Below, piece by piece: positions 39,601 through 48,058 of a stretch of 54,636 bases of DNA (its first letter is position 1; every line of letters starts with the position of its first letter). Position numbers and translations under genes: made by a program. The DNA lies in assembly GCA_017448345.1 (NCBI GenBank), contig JAFSLP010000016.1, positions 1 through 54,636 of the forward strand, given 5' to 3'. The notes under the pieces were generated by a model. That model searched no databases, was not told the origin of the DNA, and saw nothing but the letters and a program-made list of their open reading frames with translations. The stretch comes from Paludibacteraceae bacterium. GTDB lineage: Bacteria > Bacteroidota > Bacteroidia > Bacteroidales > Paludibacteraceae.

Positions 39601-40856
39601 CCGAATAATTCGGTATAAATCCTGTCCGTTGCACCAAGCTCGGACTGCACGTACGCAGCGGCTTTGGCACCCATCTCTTCATGGCGGTCGAGCGCCGTAT
39701 TCAGGGCGTTTTCCAGCTCACTGAACCGGCTCACGCTGCGCGCCGCACCGGCATCGATGAGTCCCTGCGCCTCGCGGAAGGTGTGGTAATTGGGACCGAA
39801 GACCACCGGCAGACCATAGACAGCCGCTTCGATGGTGTTATGGATACCTTCTCCGAACCCTCCGCCGACATATGCCGCCTGCCCGAACCGATAGACGGAA
39901 GAAAGCAGTCCGACGGTGTCTATCAGCAGAACCTGTGCGCGTCCGAGGAGGTTTCTGCGGCTCACGGCAGACGTCATCCGGCTTACATCCGAATAGCGCA
40001 CAAAACGTCCCTTGAAGAGGTTGAAGATAAAATGCAGATGCGCCTCGTCCGTCTCGTGCGGCACGAGAATGAGTTTGGCAGGCAATGGATAATTGGCAGC
40101 GGACATGTATCTTGCCAATAACTGCTCGTCTTTATGCCACGTGCTGCCTGCCACTATAAGCCGTTGGCAACCCTCGGCAAACTCCGCTACGGGTGCCAGC
40201 CGCTCGTCCAGCCCTGCTTGGGAAGCGAGTGAGCGGGTAATGCTCTCTACGCGGTCGAAACGCGTGTCACCGGCAACGGAAGCGTTGTGCACACCGTGCC
40301 CGGCAAGCAGCCTCCGCGACGCCTCGTCCTGTACGTACAGGCGGGTGAAAGCCCGCAGCAGACGCAGTTGCCCTTTGCCCCAGAGACGGAAGAAGACCTG
40401 CCCGGGACGGAAGATAGAGGAGACGGAATAGAAGGGAATATCGCGTTTCTTCAGCTCTCGTATATACGCGGGCCAGAACTCATATTTGATGAAGAAAGCC
40501 ATGCGCGGCTGCAGGGCGTTGAGAAAACGCTTGGCGTTGCGCCGCGTGGCAAAAGGCAGGTAATAGACACCGTCCGCCAAACCGTAATCCTTGCGCAGCT
40601 CATAACCCGAAGGGGAGAAGAAAGTGACGACAATCTTCTGCTGCGGGTGCTGCGCTTTGATGCGCTCAATCAGCGGTCGTGCCTGCTCGAACTCTCCGGC
40701 AGAGGCGGCGTGAATCCAGACAGGTCCTTTGCCCGCCGCCGGTTGGCTCTGAGCCGCCAGCGCGGGAATAGTCTCAGCCTGCCCGCGAACCAGCAGACGC
40801 GCCTTCCGATGACCGAACAGAGCGGCGATACGTATAAAGAGAAAATAGAAAATCAT
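39591..40856 (-). CDS. waaA: 3-deoxy-D-manno-octulosonic acid (Kdo) transferase
   Basis: A 421-residue GT-B glycosyltransferase that adds Kdo to lipid A precursors at the inner membrane. It has one N-terminal membrane-anchor helix (IFYFLFIRIAALFG). Motifs: WIHAASAGEFEQARPLIE, FFSPSGYE, FIKYEFWPAYIRELKK, and the C-terminal GGGFGEGIHNTIEAAVYGLPVVFGP in part. Its last residues (FGNS) and stop come from a short repeat. Divergent from tsaD with back-to-back promoters. Confidence 0.94.
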   Translation of the reverse strand: MIFYFLFIRIAALFGHRKARLLVRGQAETIPALAAQSQPAAGKGPVWIHAASAGEFEQARPLIERIKAQHPQQKIVVTFFSPSGYELRKDYGLADGVYYLPFATRRNAKRFLNALQPRMAFFIKYEFWPAYIRELKKRDIPFYSVSSIFRPGQVFFRLWGKGQLRLLRAFTRLYVQDEASRRLLAGHGVHNASVAGDTRFDRVESITRSLASQAGLDERLAPVAEFAEGCQRLIVAGSTWHKDEQLLARYMSAANYPLPAKLILVPHETDEAHLHFIFNLFKGRFVRYSDVSRMTSAVSRRNLLGRAQVLLIDTVGLLSSVYRFGQAAYVGGGFGEGIHNTIEAAVYGLPVVFGPNYHTFREAQGLIDAGAARSVSRFSELENALNTALDRHEEMGAKAAAYVQSELGATDRIYTELFGNS

Positions 40857-40878
40857 TGTTTCTTGTCCAAAAATCGCG

Positions 40879-40910
40879 CAAAGTTACGAAAAAAAAATGA
40901 CATGAGCAAA
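40879..40910 (-). promoter_or_regulatory. waaA promoter
   Basis: TTTGCTCATGTC, T-rich tract, TAACTTTG (40879-40886); spacing 23. Confidence 0.75.
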
Positions 40911-40915
40911 AAAAT

Positions 40916-40947
40916 CTTGCATAATTGCAAAAAAATGCGTACCTTTG
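40916..40947 (+). promoter_or_regulatory. tsaD promoter
   Basis: CTTGCATAATTGC, A-tract, TACCTTTG (40940-40947); spacing 23; start codon 18 bp further. Confidence 0.82.
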
Positions 40948-40965
40948 CACCCGATTTTGCTGAAA

Positions 40966-42033
40966 ATGGGAAAAGAAACAGTTATATTGGCGATAGAGAG
41001 CAGCTGCGACGATACGTCAGCGGCTGTTATCATCGACGGCGTGCTGCGCAGTAATGTCACAGCGAGCCAGAAAGTGCATGAGGAGTTCGGCGGCGTAGTG
41101 CCGGAGTTAGCGAGCAGGGCGCACCAGCAGAATATTCTGCCGGTGGTGGACACTGCTCTGAAACGTGCCGGGGTAGGGAAAGAAGCCCTCTCGGCTATAG
41201 CGTTCACCCGAGGTCCCGGTTTGCTGGGGTCGCTGTTGGTGGGCACTTCGTTTGCCAAAGGGTTGGCGCTGGCGCTGAATATACCTCTGATAGATGTCAA
41301 CCACCTGCAGGGGCACGTCATGGCGCATTTCGTAGAGGACGGCACGGGACTTCCTCACCCGGACTATCCTTTCCTCTGCCTGCTTGTCAGCGGCGGAAAC
41401 AGCCAGATAGTGTTAGTAGAAAGCCCAAAGTCCGGCGCTGCACATATGCCGCAGATGAGGATCATCGGTCAGACAATCGACGATGCGGCGGGCGAGGCGT
41501 TCGACAAATGCGCCAAAGTCTTGGGGCTGCCTTATCCGGGCGGACCGTGGATAGACAGACTCGCCAAACTGGGCGACGCCGCCAAGTACCCGTTCGCCAA
41601 ACCCAACCTGCCGGGATACGATTACTCGTTCTCGGGACTGAAGACGTCGTTCCTTTACACACTGCGCGATATGTTACGCGAACGCGGGCTGGAGACGATA
41701 GACCAACTGGCAGAGGCGGTGCCTGACCTGCGGGAGGACTTCTGCGCCTCGCTGCAAGCCACCGTGGTGGATATCCTGATGCGCAAACTGAAGAAAGCCG
41801 CCAAGGACCTGAACATCAGCCATGTGGCAGTAGCCGGCGGCGTGAGTGCCAACAGTGCGCTCCGACAGGCGTTCATCGACTACGGCAAACGCTACCATTG
41901 GCAGGTGTACATCCCGCCTTTCGCATTCACTACGGACAATGCCGCGATGATTTGTCAGGCGGGTTATTTCAAATACTTGGACCATGATTTCTGTGCGATA
42001 GACGAGGTGCCTTTCGCCAAGACGACCATCTGA
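40966..42033 (+). CDS. tsaD: tRNA N6-adenosine threonylcarbamoyltransferase
   Basis: A 355-residue ASKHA-fold enzyme that forms t6A37 in ANN-decoding tRNAs together with TsaB/TsaE. Start at 40966 (MGKETVILAIESSCDDTSAA); a longer frame would need a TTG inside the promoter. Metal ligands lie in VNHLQGHVMAHF (the HxxxH). LLVSGGNSQIVLV and the C-terminal AGGVSANSALR and TDNAAMI motifs are present. Usual length. Confidence 0.96.
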   Translation: MGKETVILAIESSCDDTSAAVIIDGVLRSNVTASQKVHEEFGGVVPELASRAHQQNILPVVDTALKRAGVGKEALSAIAFTRGPGLLGSLLVGTSFAKGLALALNIPLIDVNHLQGHVMAHFVEDGTGLPHPDYPFLCLLVSGGNSQIVLVESPKSGAAHMPQMRIIGQTIDDAAGEAFDKCAKVLGLPYPGGPWIDRLAKLGDAAKYPFAKPNLPGYDYSFSGLKTSFLYTLRDMLRERGLETIDQLAEAVPDLREDFCASLQATVVDILMRKLKKAAKDLNISHVAVAGGVSANSALRQAFIDYGKRYHWQVYIPPFAFTTDNAAMICQAGYFKYLDHDFCAIDEVPFAKTTI

Positions 42034-42047
42034 AGTACGAAGGACAA

Positions 42048-42641
42048 ATGTACGGTGTACAAAAAATAAGAGAGCAGGTGGAACCCTATCTGGACATCAT
42101 CATTTTCATGGTGACGCTTTTCGTGGCTAACTACTGCTGGAAATTCACCTTTACGGGCGATGAGAACGGCGAGATAGTAACATGGCTCGGATGGGACGTG
42201 ACGGCACCTTTCGAATGGATGTCGTGCCATATTGCCGCTGCGGTCTATTGGCTGGTCTCGCTCTTCCGCGACACGGTTTATATGGTGGGTGACCATGTCA
42301 TCCGCTTTGAGTCGGGGGCGGGCTCCAACATCATCTGGGGCTGTTCCGGGCTGAAACAGATGTTTATCTGGCTGTGCCTCATCCTCACGGTGCGCGGCGG
42401 ATGGAAGCACAAACTGTGGTTCATCCCCTTCGGCTGGCTCTGCTGCCATGCGTTCAACATCCTGCGTATCTTCCTCATCACGCTGTTTATGGAGTTCCAC
42501 CCGGAGTGGTTCCATGTGCTGCATGATTTCCTCTTCAAATATCTCTTCTACGGAATGATGTTCGGGCTTTGGGTCTGGTTTGTGGAGGGAGTCCGCGGAC
42601 CTCTTCCTCCGGTCACGTCGTCTGCTGAAAACGCTCAATAA
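42048..42641 (+). CDS. Exosortase family protein (XrtF-like)
   Basis: A 197-residue integral membrane cysteine protease-like protein with about five transmembrane segments. The exosortase triad is visible: C99 (WGCSGLKQ), R140 (HAFNILRI) and H159 (VLHDF). Exosortases cut C-terminal sorting signals of exported proteins. XrtF is the Bacteroidota form usually encoded next to one small membrane partner. No partner is seen here: the gene follows tsaD by 14 bp and its last 29 bp overlap the converging antiporter gene. Its target proteins are not in the window as far as I can tell. Confidence 0.82.
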   Translation: MYGVQKIREQVEPYLDIIIFMVTLFVANYCWKFTFTGDENGEIVTWLGWDVTAPFEWMSCHIAAAVYWLVSLFRDTVYMVGDHVIRFESGAGSNIIWGCSGLKQMFIWLCLILTVRGGWKHKLWFIPFGWLCCHAFNILRIFLITLFMEFHPEWFHVLHDFLFKYLFYGMMFGLWVWFVEGVRGPLPPVTSSAENAQ

Positions 42642-44484
42642 GCTTCACCAACCGGTTTTTCACGCCGCTGACAATCTTCCACGTCTTGCTGGCTTGCGTC
42701 CGGTCTCCTGTCAGGAGGTCGGGTACCGTGTTGCCGGTCTCCTGTTCGGGGTACACCAGCAGGTAACTGTGTCCGCTGAAGAAACGGTTCAGCATGTCCG
42801 GCACTTGTTCGAAAAGCGGGTTGTAGGATGGGGTGGAAGGACGGGCGTTGATCATAATAATCATGTCGTCAGGAGCCATCTGTTTGGCTATCATCAGCAC
42901 GTCTTCCCAGTCTTCCATCTCTCTGTACGACGCGCGCAGGTATTTGCCTTTCCGCCGGCAGAACGCCTGCAGCGCTTTCTGGGTCTCGCTGTTGGTGAAG
43001 AACACCACTTTGGCGCCTATCTGGCTGCTGAGGCGGCGGATGAGACCGAAACAGGAGATGAAATCGTGTTCTTTCTCCGCGTATCGTGGCACCGCTACAA
43101 GGAGCCGGGAAATAGTGTTGAGCGGTTGGTAAGGATGATAGATGATAGCGGCTTTGCGCTGGCTGTTGACCAGCCGGACGGCTTCCGTCCAGTCGCTCTC
43201 GCTGGAGAACTCCGGCTGGTGCAGTTCGCTCAACTTGCCCAACTCCTGCAACTCGTGTTGTCTGTTTTCCGCTACGGTGAGCATCAGCCATGTCTCATCG
43301 CTCTTGTCGGCTTCCAGCCGTGCCTCTTCCTGAAGCGCAAGCCGTTTGGCGGCATATTCGGTTATGAAAGAGGCGGTGGAGCACAGCACCAAGATCATCA
43401 GTACGGCGGCATTGAGGATGGCGTTGTCAAAGACGCCCGTCTCATAACCGATGGTCACTATCGCCAAGGTGCCCGCCGCTGTTGCATGGGTCAGACCGAA
43501 CATCAGCTGCCGTTCCACAGGCTGCAACGCGAAACTCTTCTGCGCCAGCCATGCGGCGAACCATTTGCCTGCCATCTTGGTGGCAATCATCACTGCGGCG
43601 ATGACAATCGTCGTCCAGCCGCTCCAGAACACGGACACGTCTATCAGCATTCCTACGCCTATCAGGAACAGCGGCACGAAGAGGTTGTTTCCCACGAAGT
43701 TGATATGTTGCATTACGGGGCTGAGGTTCGGCACGTGTTTGTTCATCGCCACGCCGCACATGAACGCGCCGAGGATACCCTCAAGCCCTGCCCAGTCAGC
43801 CAAGAGCGCAGAGCCCACCATCATCGTCATGACGATGAGGAAACCGCTTGTGGCGTCCTGCCATCGCTTGAAGAACCGCTGTGCCAGCCACGGGAAAACG
43901 GCAAGGATGAGGAACAGTGTCACCACGACACGCCCCAAGACTATCCATTGGGATTGCTGCTGGAGGTCTGCCGCTGCAGACTGCCTGTTGATGACCGCCA
44001 GCACCAGCAGCGAGAGAGTGATGGAGAGCATTGTGCCTCCGATGGCGATGTTCGCCGCTGCGTTTTTCTGCACGCCGTAACGGCTCACTATAGGATAGGT
44101 CATCAGCGTGTGGCTGCCGTACATAGCCCCTAACAGCGTGCTCGTTACCCAGCCGTAGCCTAACAGACGGCTTGTCAGCAGACCTAACAGCAACGGAAAG
44201 ACAAACGAATACAAGCCGAAGACCACCGCGCGGCTGCGTTGCTGGCGGAAATCGTTGACGTCCACCTCGATACCCGCCTGCAGCATAATATAGAGCATTC
44301 CTATCTTGCCCAGCGTCTGTATGGTATCGCCCTCGCTGATGAGGGCAAGACCGTTCGGACCAGCCAAGATACCCACGATAATAAAGCCCACGATACTCGG
44401 TACACGTATCTTGCGGCACACCATCGGCACGAGAAGGATGGTGCCTAATATCAGCGCAATTATGCCAAGCGGGTTGGTTATCAT
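42613..44484 (-). CDS. CPA2-type cation:proton antiporter
   Basis: 623 residues: about 12 transmembrane helices (1-390) of the Kef/NapA-like CPA2 family (GFIIVGILAGPNGLALI, LYIMLQAGIEVDVNDF, GAMYGSHTLMTYPIV), then a 230-residue cytoplasmic domain. That part has VAVPRYAEKEHDF and ARPSTPSYNPLFEQVPD, resembling a USP-like fold rather than the TrkA-N domain of KefB/C. Sodium or potassium for proton exchange is expected; the ion is not known. The 3' end overlaps the exosortase gene from the other strand. Confidence 0.85.
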   Translation of the reverse strand: MITNPLGIIALILGTILLVPMVCRKIRVPSIVGFIIVGILAGPNGLALISEGDTIQTLGKIGMLYIMLQAGIEVDVNDFRQQRSRAVVFGLYSFVFPLLLGLLTSRLLGYGWVTSTLLGAMYGSHTLMTYPIVSRYGVQKNAAANIAIGGTMLSITLSLLVLAVINRQSAAADLQQQSQWIVLGRVVVTLFLILAVFPWLAQRFFKRWQDATSGFLIVMTMMVGSALLADWAGLEGILGAFMCGVAMNKHVPNLSPVMQHINFVGNNLFVPLFLIGVGMLIDVSVFWSGWTTIVIAAVMIATKMAGKWFAAWLAQKSFALQPVERQLMFGLTHATAAGTLAIVTIGYETGVFDNAILNAAVLMILVLCSTASFITEYAAKRLALQEEARLEADKSDETWLMLTVAENRQHELQELGKLSELHQPEFSSESDWTEAVRLVNSQRKAAIIYHPYQPLNTISRLLVAVPRYAEKEHDFISCFGLIRRLSSQIGAKVVFFTNSETQKALQAFCRRKGKYLRASYREMEDWEDVLMIAKQMAPDDMIIMINARPSTPSYNPLFEQVPDMLNRFFSGHSYLLVYPEQETGNTVPDLLTGDRTQASKTWKIVSGVKNRLVKLIERFQQTT

Positions 44485-44487
44485 GGC

Positions 44488-47157
44488 TTAAATGAATCTT
44501 CCTGTAATGCTTTTCTTGTTCTTCCTGATATCCTCCACCGTACCTTCCGCCACAACGGTACCGCCGCCTCTGCCTCCTTCGGGTCCCATGTCGATGAGCC
44601 AGTCGCAGGCGCGGATGACATCGGTGTTGTGCTCGATGATAACAACGGTATTGCCTTTCTCCACCAGTCTCCGTAATACGCCTAACAGCACGCGTATGTC
44701 TTCGAAATGCAGACCGGTGGTGGGTTCGTCAAGGATATAAAGGGTCTTGCCCGTGGACGGACGGGACAGTTCGGTAGCCAGTTTGATGCGCTGGCTCTCT
44801 CCTCCGCTGAGGCTGGTGGAGGACTGCCCTAATTTGATGTAACCCAACCCCACGTCCTGTATCGTCTTGATTTTACGTAGGATGGCGGGCTGGCTCTCGA
44901 AGAACTCCACGGCTTGGTTGACGGTCATGTCAAGGACGTCGGCTATCGTCTTCCCTTTGAACCGCACTTCGAGTGTCTCGCGGTTATACCGTTGTCCGCC
45001 GCACACCTCGCACGGCACATATACGTCGGGCATGAAATGCATCTGTATGGTCTTGTAGCCGTTTCCTGCGCATTCTTCACACCGTCCGCCTTTGGCGTTG
45101 AAGGAGAACCGTCCGGCTTTCCAGCCGCGTATCTTGGACTCCGGCAACTGGGCGAACAGCTCGCGGATGTCGTTGAAGACGTTCGTGTAGGTGGCAGGGT
45201 TGCTGCGCGGGGTTCTGCCGATGGGAGACTGGTCCACATTGATGATTTTGTCAATATACTCGACTCCTTCTATTTTCTTGTACGGCAGCGGAGTCTGTTT
45301 GGAGCGGTAGAACTTCCGGCTCAGGATGGGGTAGAGTGTCTGGTTGATGAGCGAGCTCTTGCCGCTGCCGCTCACACCGGTGACGCACACCATTTTTCCT
45401 AAAGGAATACGCACGCGCACGTTTTTGAGGTTGTTGCCCGTACATCCGCTGAGGGTGAGGTATCGTTCGTCGTCAGCGGTCTTACCGTTGCTTTGCGAGG
45501 GTTCTGTTGTGCCGCCTGTCACGGTCTTTTCGCCCTTCAGGTAGAGAGCGGTCATCGTGTCCGTTTTCAGCAGGTCGCTTGGCGTTCCGCTGAAGAGCAC
45601 TTTTCCTCCCAGCCGTCCGGCTTTGGGACCTATATCGACTATCCAGTCGGCTTCGCGCATCATCTGTTCGTCGTGCTCCACCACGATGACGGAGTTGCCC
45701 ATGTCTCGCAGCTCTTTGAGGCTGTTGATGAGCCGTTCGTTGTCCCGCTGGTGCAGACCGATGGACGGTTCGTCGAGTATATAGAGCACGTTGACCAGCC
45801 GGCTTCCTATCTGGGTCGCCAGACGGATGCGCTGGCTCTCTCCGCCGCTCAGGCTCTCGCTGCTGCGGCTGAGGCTCAGATAACTCAACCCCACCGCCTG
45901 CATGAACCGCAGACGCGCACATATCTCTTTCAGTATCGGCTCCGCGATGGCTTTTTGCTTGGAGGAAAGGCTGTTATTGTCCTTAGGGTCTTTAGGGTCC
46001 TTAAGGTCGTTAAGGACTTTCAGCAGCTCGTCAATGTCCATCTCCGCCAGTTGGGCGATGTTATACGGACCGATTTTGTAGCTCAGTGCCTCTTTGCTGA
46101 GTCGTTTGCCGTGGCATTCCGGGCACTCGCACCATTCTTCTTTGTTCTCTTCTTCCTCCTCCGGTGTGCTGAGTGCCTGCAGCTCCTCCCACCAGTTGTC
46201 CTCACGGATGGCTTCGTCAATGTCCTCCTTTGTACTTTGTACCTCGTCCCTTTGTACCTTTCCGAGTCCTTTGCATCGCGGACACCAGCCGGACGGGCTG
46301 TTGAAGGAGAAGGTGTGCGGCGCGGGGTCCTGATAACTGAGACCGGTCTCCGGACACATCAGGTTCCGGCTGAAATACCGGACAGGGCTTTCTTCTTTCG
46401 ACTTTTGACTTTCCACTTCAGCTATCATCATCAGCCCGTTGCCCTGCGTCATCGCCCGGTCCACGCTCTGACGCATACGCCGCGTGTCTGTCTCCTTCGT
46501 ACTTGGTACTTCGTCACTTTGTACTTTTAATTTATCAACCACCACCTCGATGCTGTGTACTTTGTACCGGTCCAGTTTCATTCCGGGCACAAGGTCGCGA
46601 ACCTCGCCATCGACGCGGACCGTGGCGTAGCCTTTCTTGCGGATGGTTTCGAACAGTTCCTTGTAATGTCCTTTGCGACCGTTTACCATCGGAGCCAGCA
46701 GCAGTATTTTCTTTCCGGCGTACTCCCGGACGATGAGGTCGATGATTTGTTCGTCGGTATAATGCACCATCTTCTTGCCCGAGAGGTACGAGTACGGTTC
46801 TCCCGCGCGTGCAAAGAGCAGACGCAGGAAGTCATATACCTCGGTCACCGTGCCCACGGTCGATCGTGGGTTCCTGCTCGTCGTCTTCTGGTCGATGGAG
46901 ATGACGGGGCTCAGCCCGGTTATCTTGTCCACGTCCGGGCGTTGCATCTGACCGATGAAACCGCGCGCATAGGAGGAGAAAGTCTCCATATACCGCCTCT
47001 GACCCTCGGCAAAGATAGTGTCGAATGCCAGCGACGACTTACCCGAACCGCTCAGTCCGGTGATGACAGTCAGCCGTTTGCGGGGGATGGATACGCTGAT
47101 ATTCTTCAGGTTATGCACCCTCGCCCCTATAATTTCTATGTTCCCTTCGTTCTTCAA
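44488..47157 (-). CDS. uvrA: UvrABC system protein A
   Basis: About 889 residues, damage-sensing ABC ATPase of nucleotide excision repair. Two NBDs: Walker A TGLSGSGKSSLAFDT and TGVSGSGKSSLINQT, each with an LSGGESQRI signature and ILDEP Walker B. Zinc-type Cys pairs are at CPRC/CECPECHGKRL and CEECAGNGY/CEVCGGQRY. No ATG suits the start; the first conserved residues (NIEIIGARVHNLKN) follow a TTG at 47157, just after the upstream stop, which I take as the start. Four in-frame repeat peptides are inserted in the linkers: KVQSDEVPSTKE, EVESQKSKE, KVQRDEVQSTKE and LNDLKDPKDPKDNN. Confidence 0.9.
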   Translation of the reverse strand: MKNEGNIEIIGARVHNLKNISVSIPRKRLTVITGLSGSGKSSLAFDTIFAEGQRRYMETFSSYARGFIGQMQRPDVDKITGLSPVISIDQKTTSRNPRSTVGTVTEVYDFLRLLFARAGEPYSYLSGKKMVHYTDEQIIDLIVREYAGKKILLLAPMVNGRKGHYKELFETIRKKGYATVRVDGEVRDLVPGMKLDRYKVHSIEVVVDKLKVQSDEVPSTKETDTRRMRQSVDRAMTQGNGLMMIAEVESQKSKEESPVRYFSRNLMCPETGLSYQDPAPHTFSFNSPSGWCPRCKGLGKVQRDEVQSTKEDIDEAIREDNWWEELQALSTPEEEEENKEEWCECPECHGKRLSKEALSYKIGPYNIAQLAEMDIDELLKVLNDLKDPKDPKDNNSLSSKQKAIAEPILKEICARLRFMQAVGLSYLSLSRSSESLSGGESQRIRLATQIGSRLVNVLYILDEPSIGLHQRDNERLINSLKELRDMGNSVIVVEHDEQMMREADWIVDIGPKAGRLGGKVLFSGTPSDLLKTDTMTALYLKGEKTVTGGTTEPSQSNGKTADDERYLTLSGCTGNNLKNVRVRIPLGKMVCVTGVSGSGKSSLINQTLYPILSRKFYRSKQTPLPYKKIEGVEYIDKIINVDQSPIGRTPRSNPATYTNVFNDIRELFAQLPESKIRGWKAGRFSFNAKGGRCEECAGNGYKTIQMHFMPDVYVPCEVCGGQRYNRETLEVRFKGKTIADVLDMTVNQAVEFFESQPAILRKIKTIQDVGLGYIKLGQSSTSLSGGESQRIKLATELSRPSTGKTLYILDEPTTGLHFEDIRVLLGVLRRLVEKGNTVVIIEHNTDVIRACDWLIDMGPEGGRGGGTVVAEGTVEDIRKNKKSITGRFI
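45979..46022. repeat. AAGGACTTT-type repeat inside uvrA
   Basis: GTCCTTAGGGTCTTTAGGGT then CCTTAAGGTCGTTAAGGAC; encodes LNDLKDPKDPKD. Same family as 34347-34390. Confidence 0.75.
46226..46262. repeat. GTACAAAG-type repeat inside uvrA (1)
   Basis: CTTTGTACTTTGTACCTCG and CCCTTTGTACC; encodes KVQRDEVQSTKE. Confidence 0.8.
46391..46421. repeat. AGTCGAAA-type repeat inside uvrA
   Basis: TTCTTTCGACTTTTGACTTT then CCACTTC; encodes EVESQKSKE. Confidence 0.7.
46494..46529. repeat. GTACAAAG-type repeat inside uvrA (2)
   Basis: CTTCGTACTTGGTACTTCG and TCACTTTGTAC; encodes KVQSDEVPSTKE, almost the same peptide as in korA and korB. Confidence 0.8.
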
Positions 47158-47168
47158 TTCCTGATTGC

Positions 47169-47363
47169 TTATGTCTTTTGTCTTTCTACTGATAAACTGT
47201 CTTCCACTTTCTCTTGGTCTTCCTGAAACGCCGGCTCGTCCTGCCAGTGTCTCTCTGGCGGAGGACCGTAGCATGCTGCCATGGTGAACGCCACCCCTGT
47301 CAGCAAGACCGCTTTGATGCCTCTGCGGCATACGTAGTCAAACAATTTCCGTAACATATGCAT
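47169..47363 (-). CDS. Small lipoprotein upstream of uvrA
   Basis: 64 residues: basic start, a hydrophobic stretch, and the lipobox AFTMAAC (Cys31) followed by YGPPPERHWQD and an acidic tail. Short lipoproteins with YGPPP tails are common in Bacteroidota; function unknown. Its promoter (47388-47419) also drives uvrA, whose start lies 12 bp after this stop. An ATG two codons in is an alternative start. Confidence 0.75.
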   Translation of the reverse strand: MHMLRKLFDYVCRRGIKAVLLTGVAFTMAACYGPPPERHWQDEPAFQEDQEKVEDSLSVERQKT

Positions 47364-47387
47364 TTGCGATTTTCATAATTTTGCATG

Positions 47388-47419
47388 CAAAGGTACTACT
47401 TTTTTTGCACATATGCAAA
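47388..47419 (-). promoter_or_regulatory. Promoter of the lipoprotein-uvrA unit
   Basis: TTTGCATATGTGC, A7, GTAG, TACCTTTG (47388-47395); spacing 23. Confidence 0.85.
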
Positions 47420-47454
47420 TTTTCATCGTGTTTGAGTTAATTTTTCATTTTAAA

Positions 47455-47486
47455 TTTTGAATTTCGAATTATTTTTCGTACCTTTG
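47455..47486 (+). promoter_or_regulatory. Promoter upstream of the methyltransferase stub
   Basis: TTTTG at 47455-47459, TACCTTTG at 47479-47486, spacing 22. The 172 bp from here to the stub start contain no gene. Confidence 0.6.
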
Positions 47487-47658
47487 CAGCCGCAAAGCCG
47501 CAAATGCTTCTGCCACCCCAACCGATGAATTATTGAGTAAGATGTAACCTGTACCATGAAAGAAAATCTTGCGTGAGGAATACCACATGCTCTGGCGCAT
47601 TCCCCAAGACCTCAACCCCGAATGTTGTTTTGATTAAAGAAGAATAAAAATATCGTGT

Positions 47659-47832
47659 ATGGATATAAAAGAATACATCAGCACCGTTAATCAGAAGTTC
47701 CGCGCAGGTAATGCTACCGAGCATACATATAGGGGAGCACTGGAACTGTTAATGAAAACGCTCCTTCCAAAACTAGATATAGTGAATGAGCCGAAACGCC
47801 CTTGCTCGCGTTCCGAAACTAAAAATTGGTAA
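47659..47832 (+). pseudogene. N-terminal stub of an N6-adenine DNA methyltransferase/type ISP-like protein
   Basis: 57 codons beginning MDIKEYISTVNQKFRAGNAT, then EHTYRGALELLMKTLLP and NEPKR. This is how large Bacteroidota restriction-methylation proteins start (IxxYxxxVxxxFxxGxATEHTYR...xLxxL...xNEPKR). The match ends at NEPKR and a stop follows nine codons later, so more than 90% of the gene is gone. Promoter and start are intact. Confidence 0.7.
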
Positions 47833-48002
47833 TTATTCATACTATTTTTGTTTTTTGCTCAATATTATACAAAAACAGCATGAAAAATACTAATTGCATC
47901 CGATTACTCGGCTATTTTCACTAAAAATAACACAATTTAGCCCACCAATCATTTATTATTCGGCTATTTTTAATAGAAATCTTCAAAAAAAGCCCGCAAA
48001 TA

Positions 48003-48034
48003 TTTGCGTACTTCAATTTTTTTTAGTACCTTTG
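48003..48034 (+). promoter_or_regulatory. Promoter of the ATPase/DUF234 gene
   Basis: TTTGCG at 48003, T-rich spacer, TACCTTTG at 48027-48034; spacing 23. Confidence 0.82.
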
Positions 48035-48058
48035 CCACCGATTTTAATTAGCACTATT

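Noticed and set aside
42580-44133. 517-residue open frame on the plus strand opposite the antiporter gene
   Set aside because: Low-complexity His/Arg-rich translation with no domain; it mirrors the codon pattern of the real CPA2 antiporter gene.
47530-47724. 64-residue minus-strand frame before the methyltransferase stub
   Set aside because: No homology, no promoter, and it overlaps the better-supported stub start.
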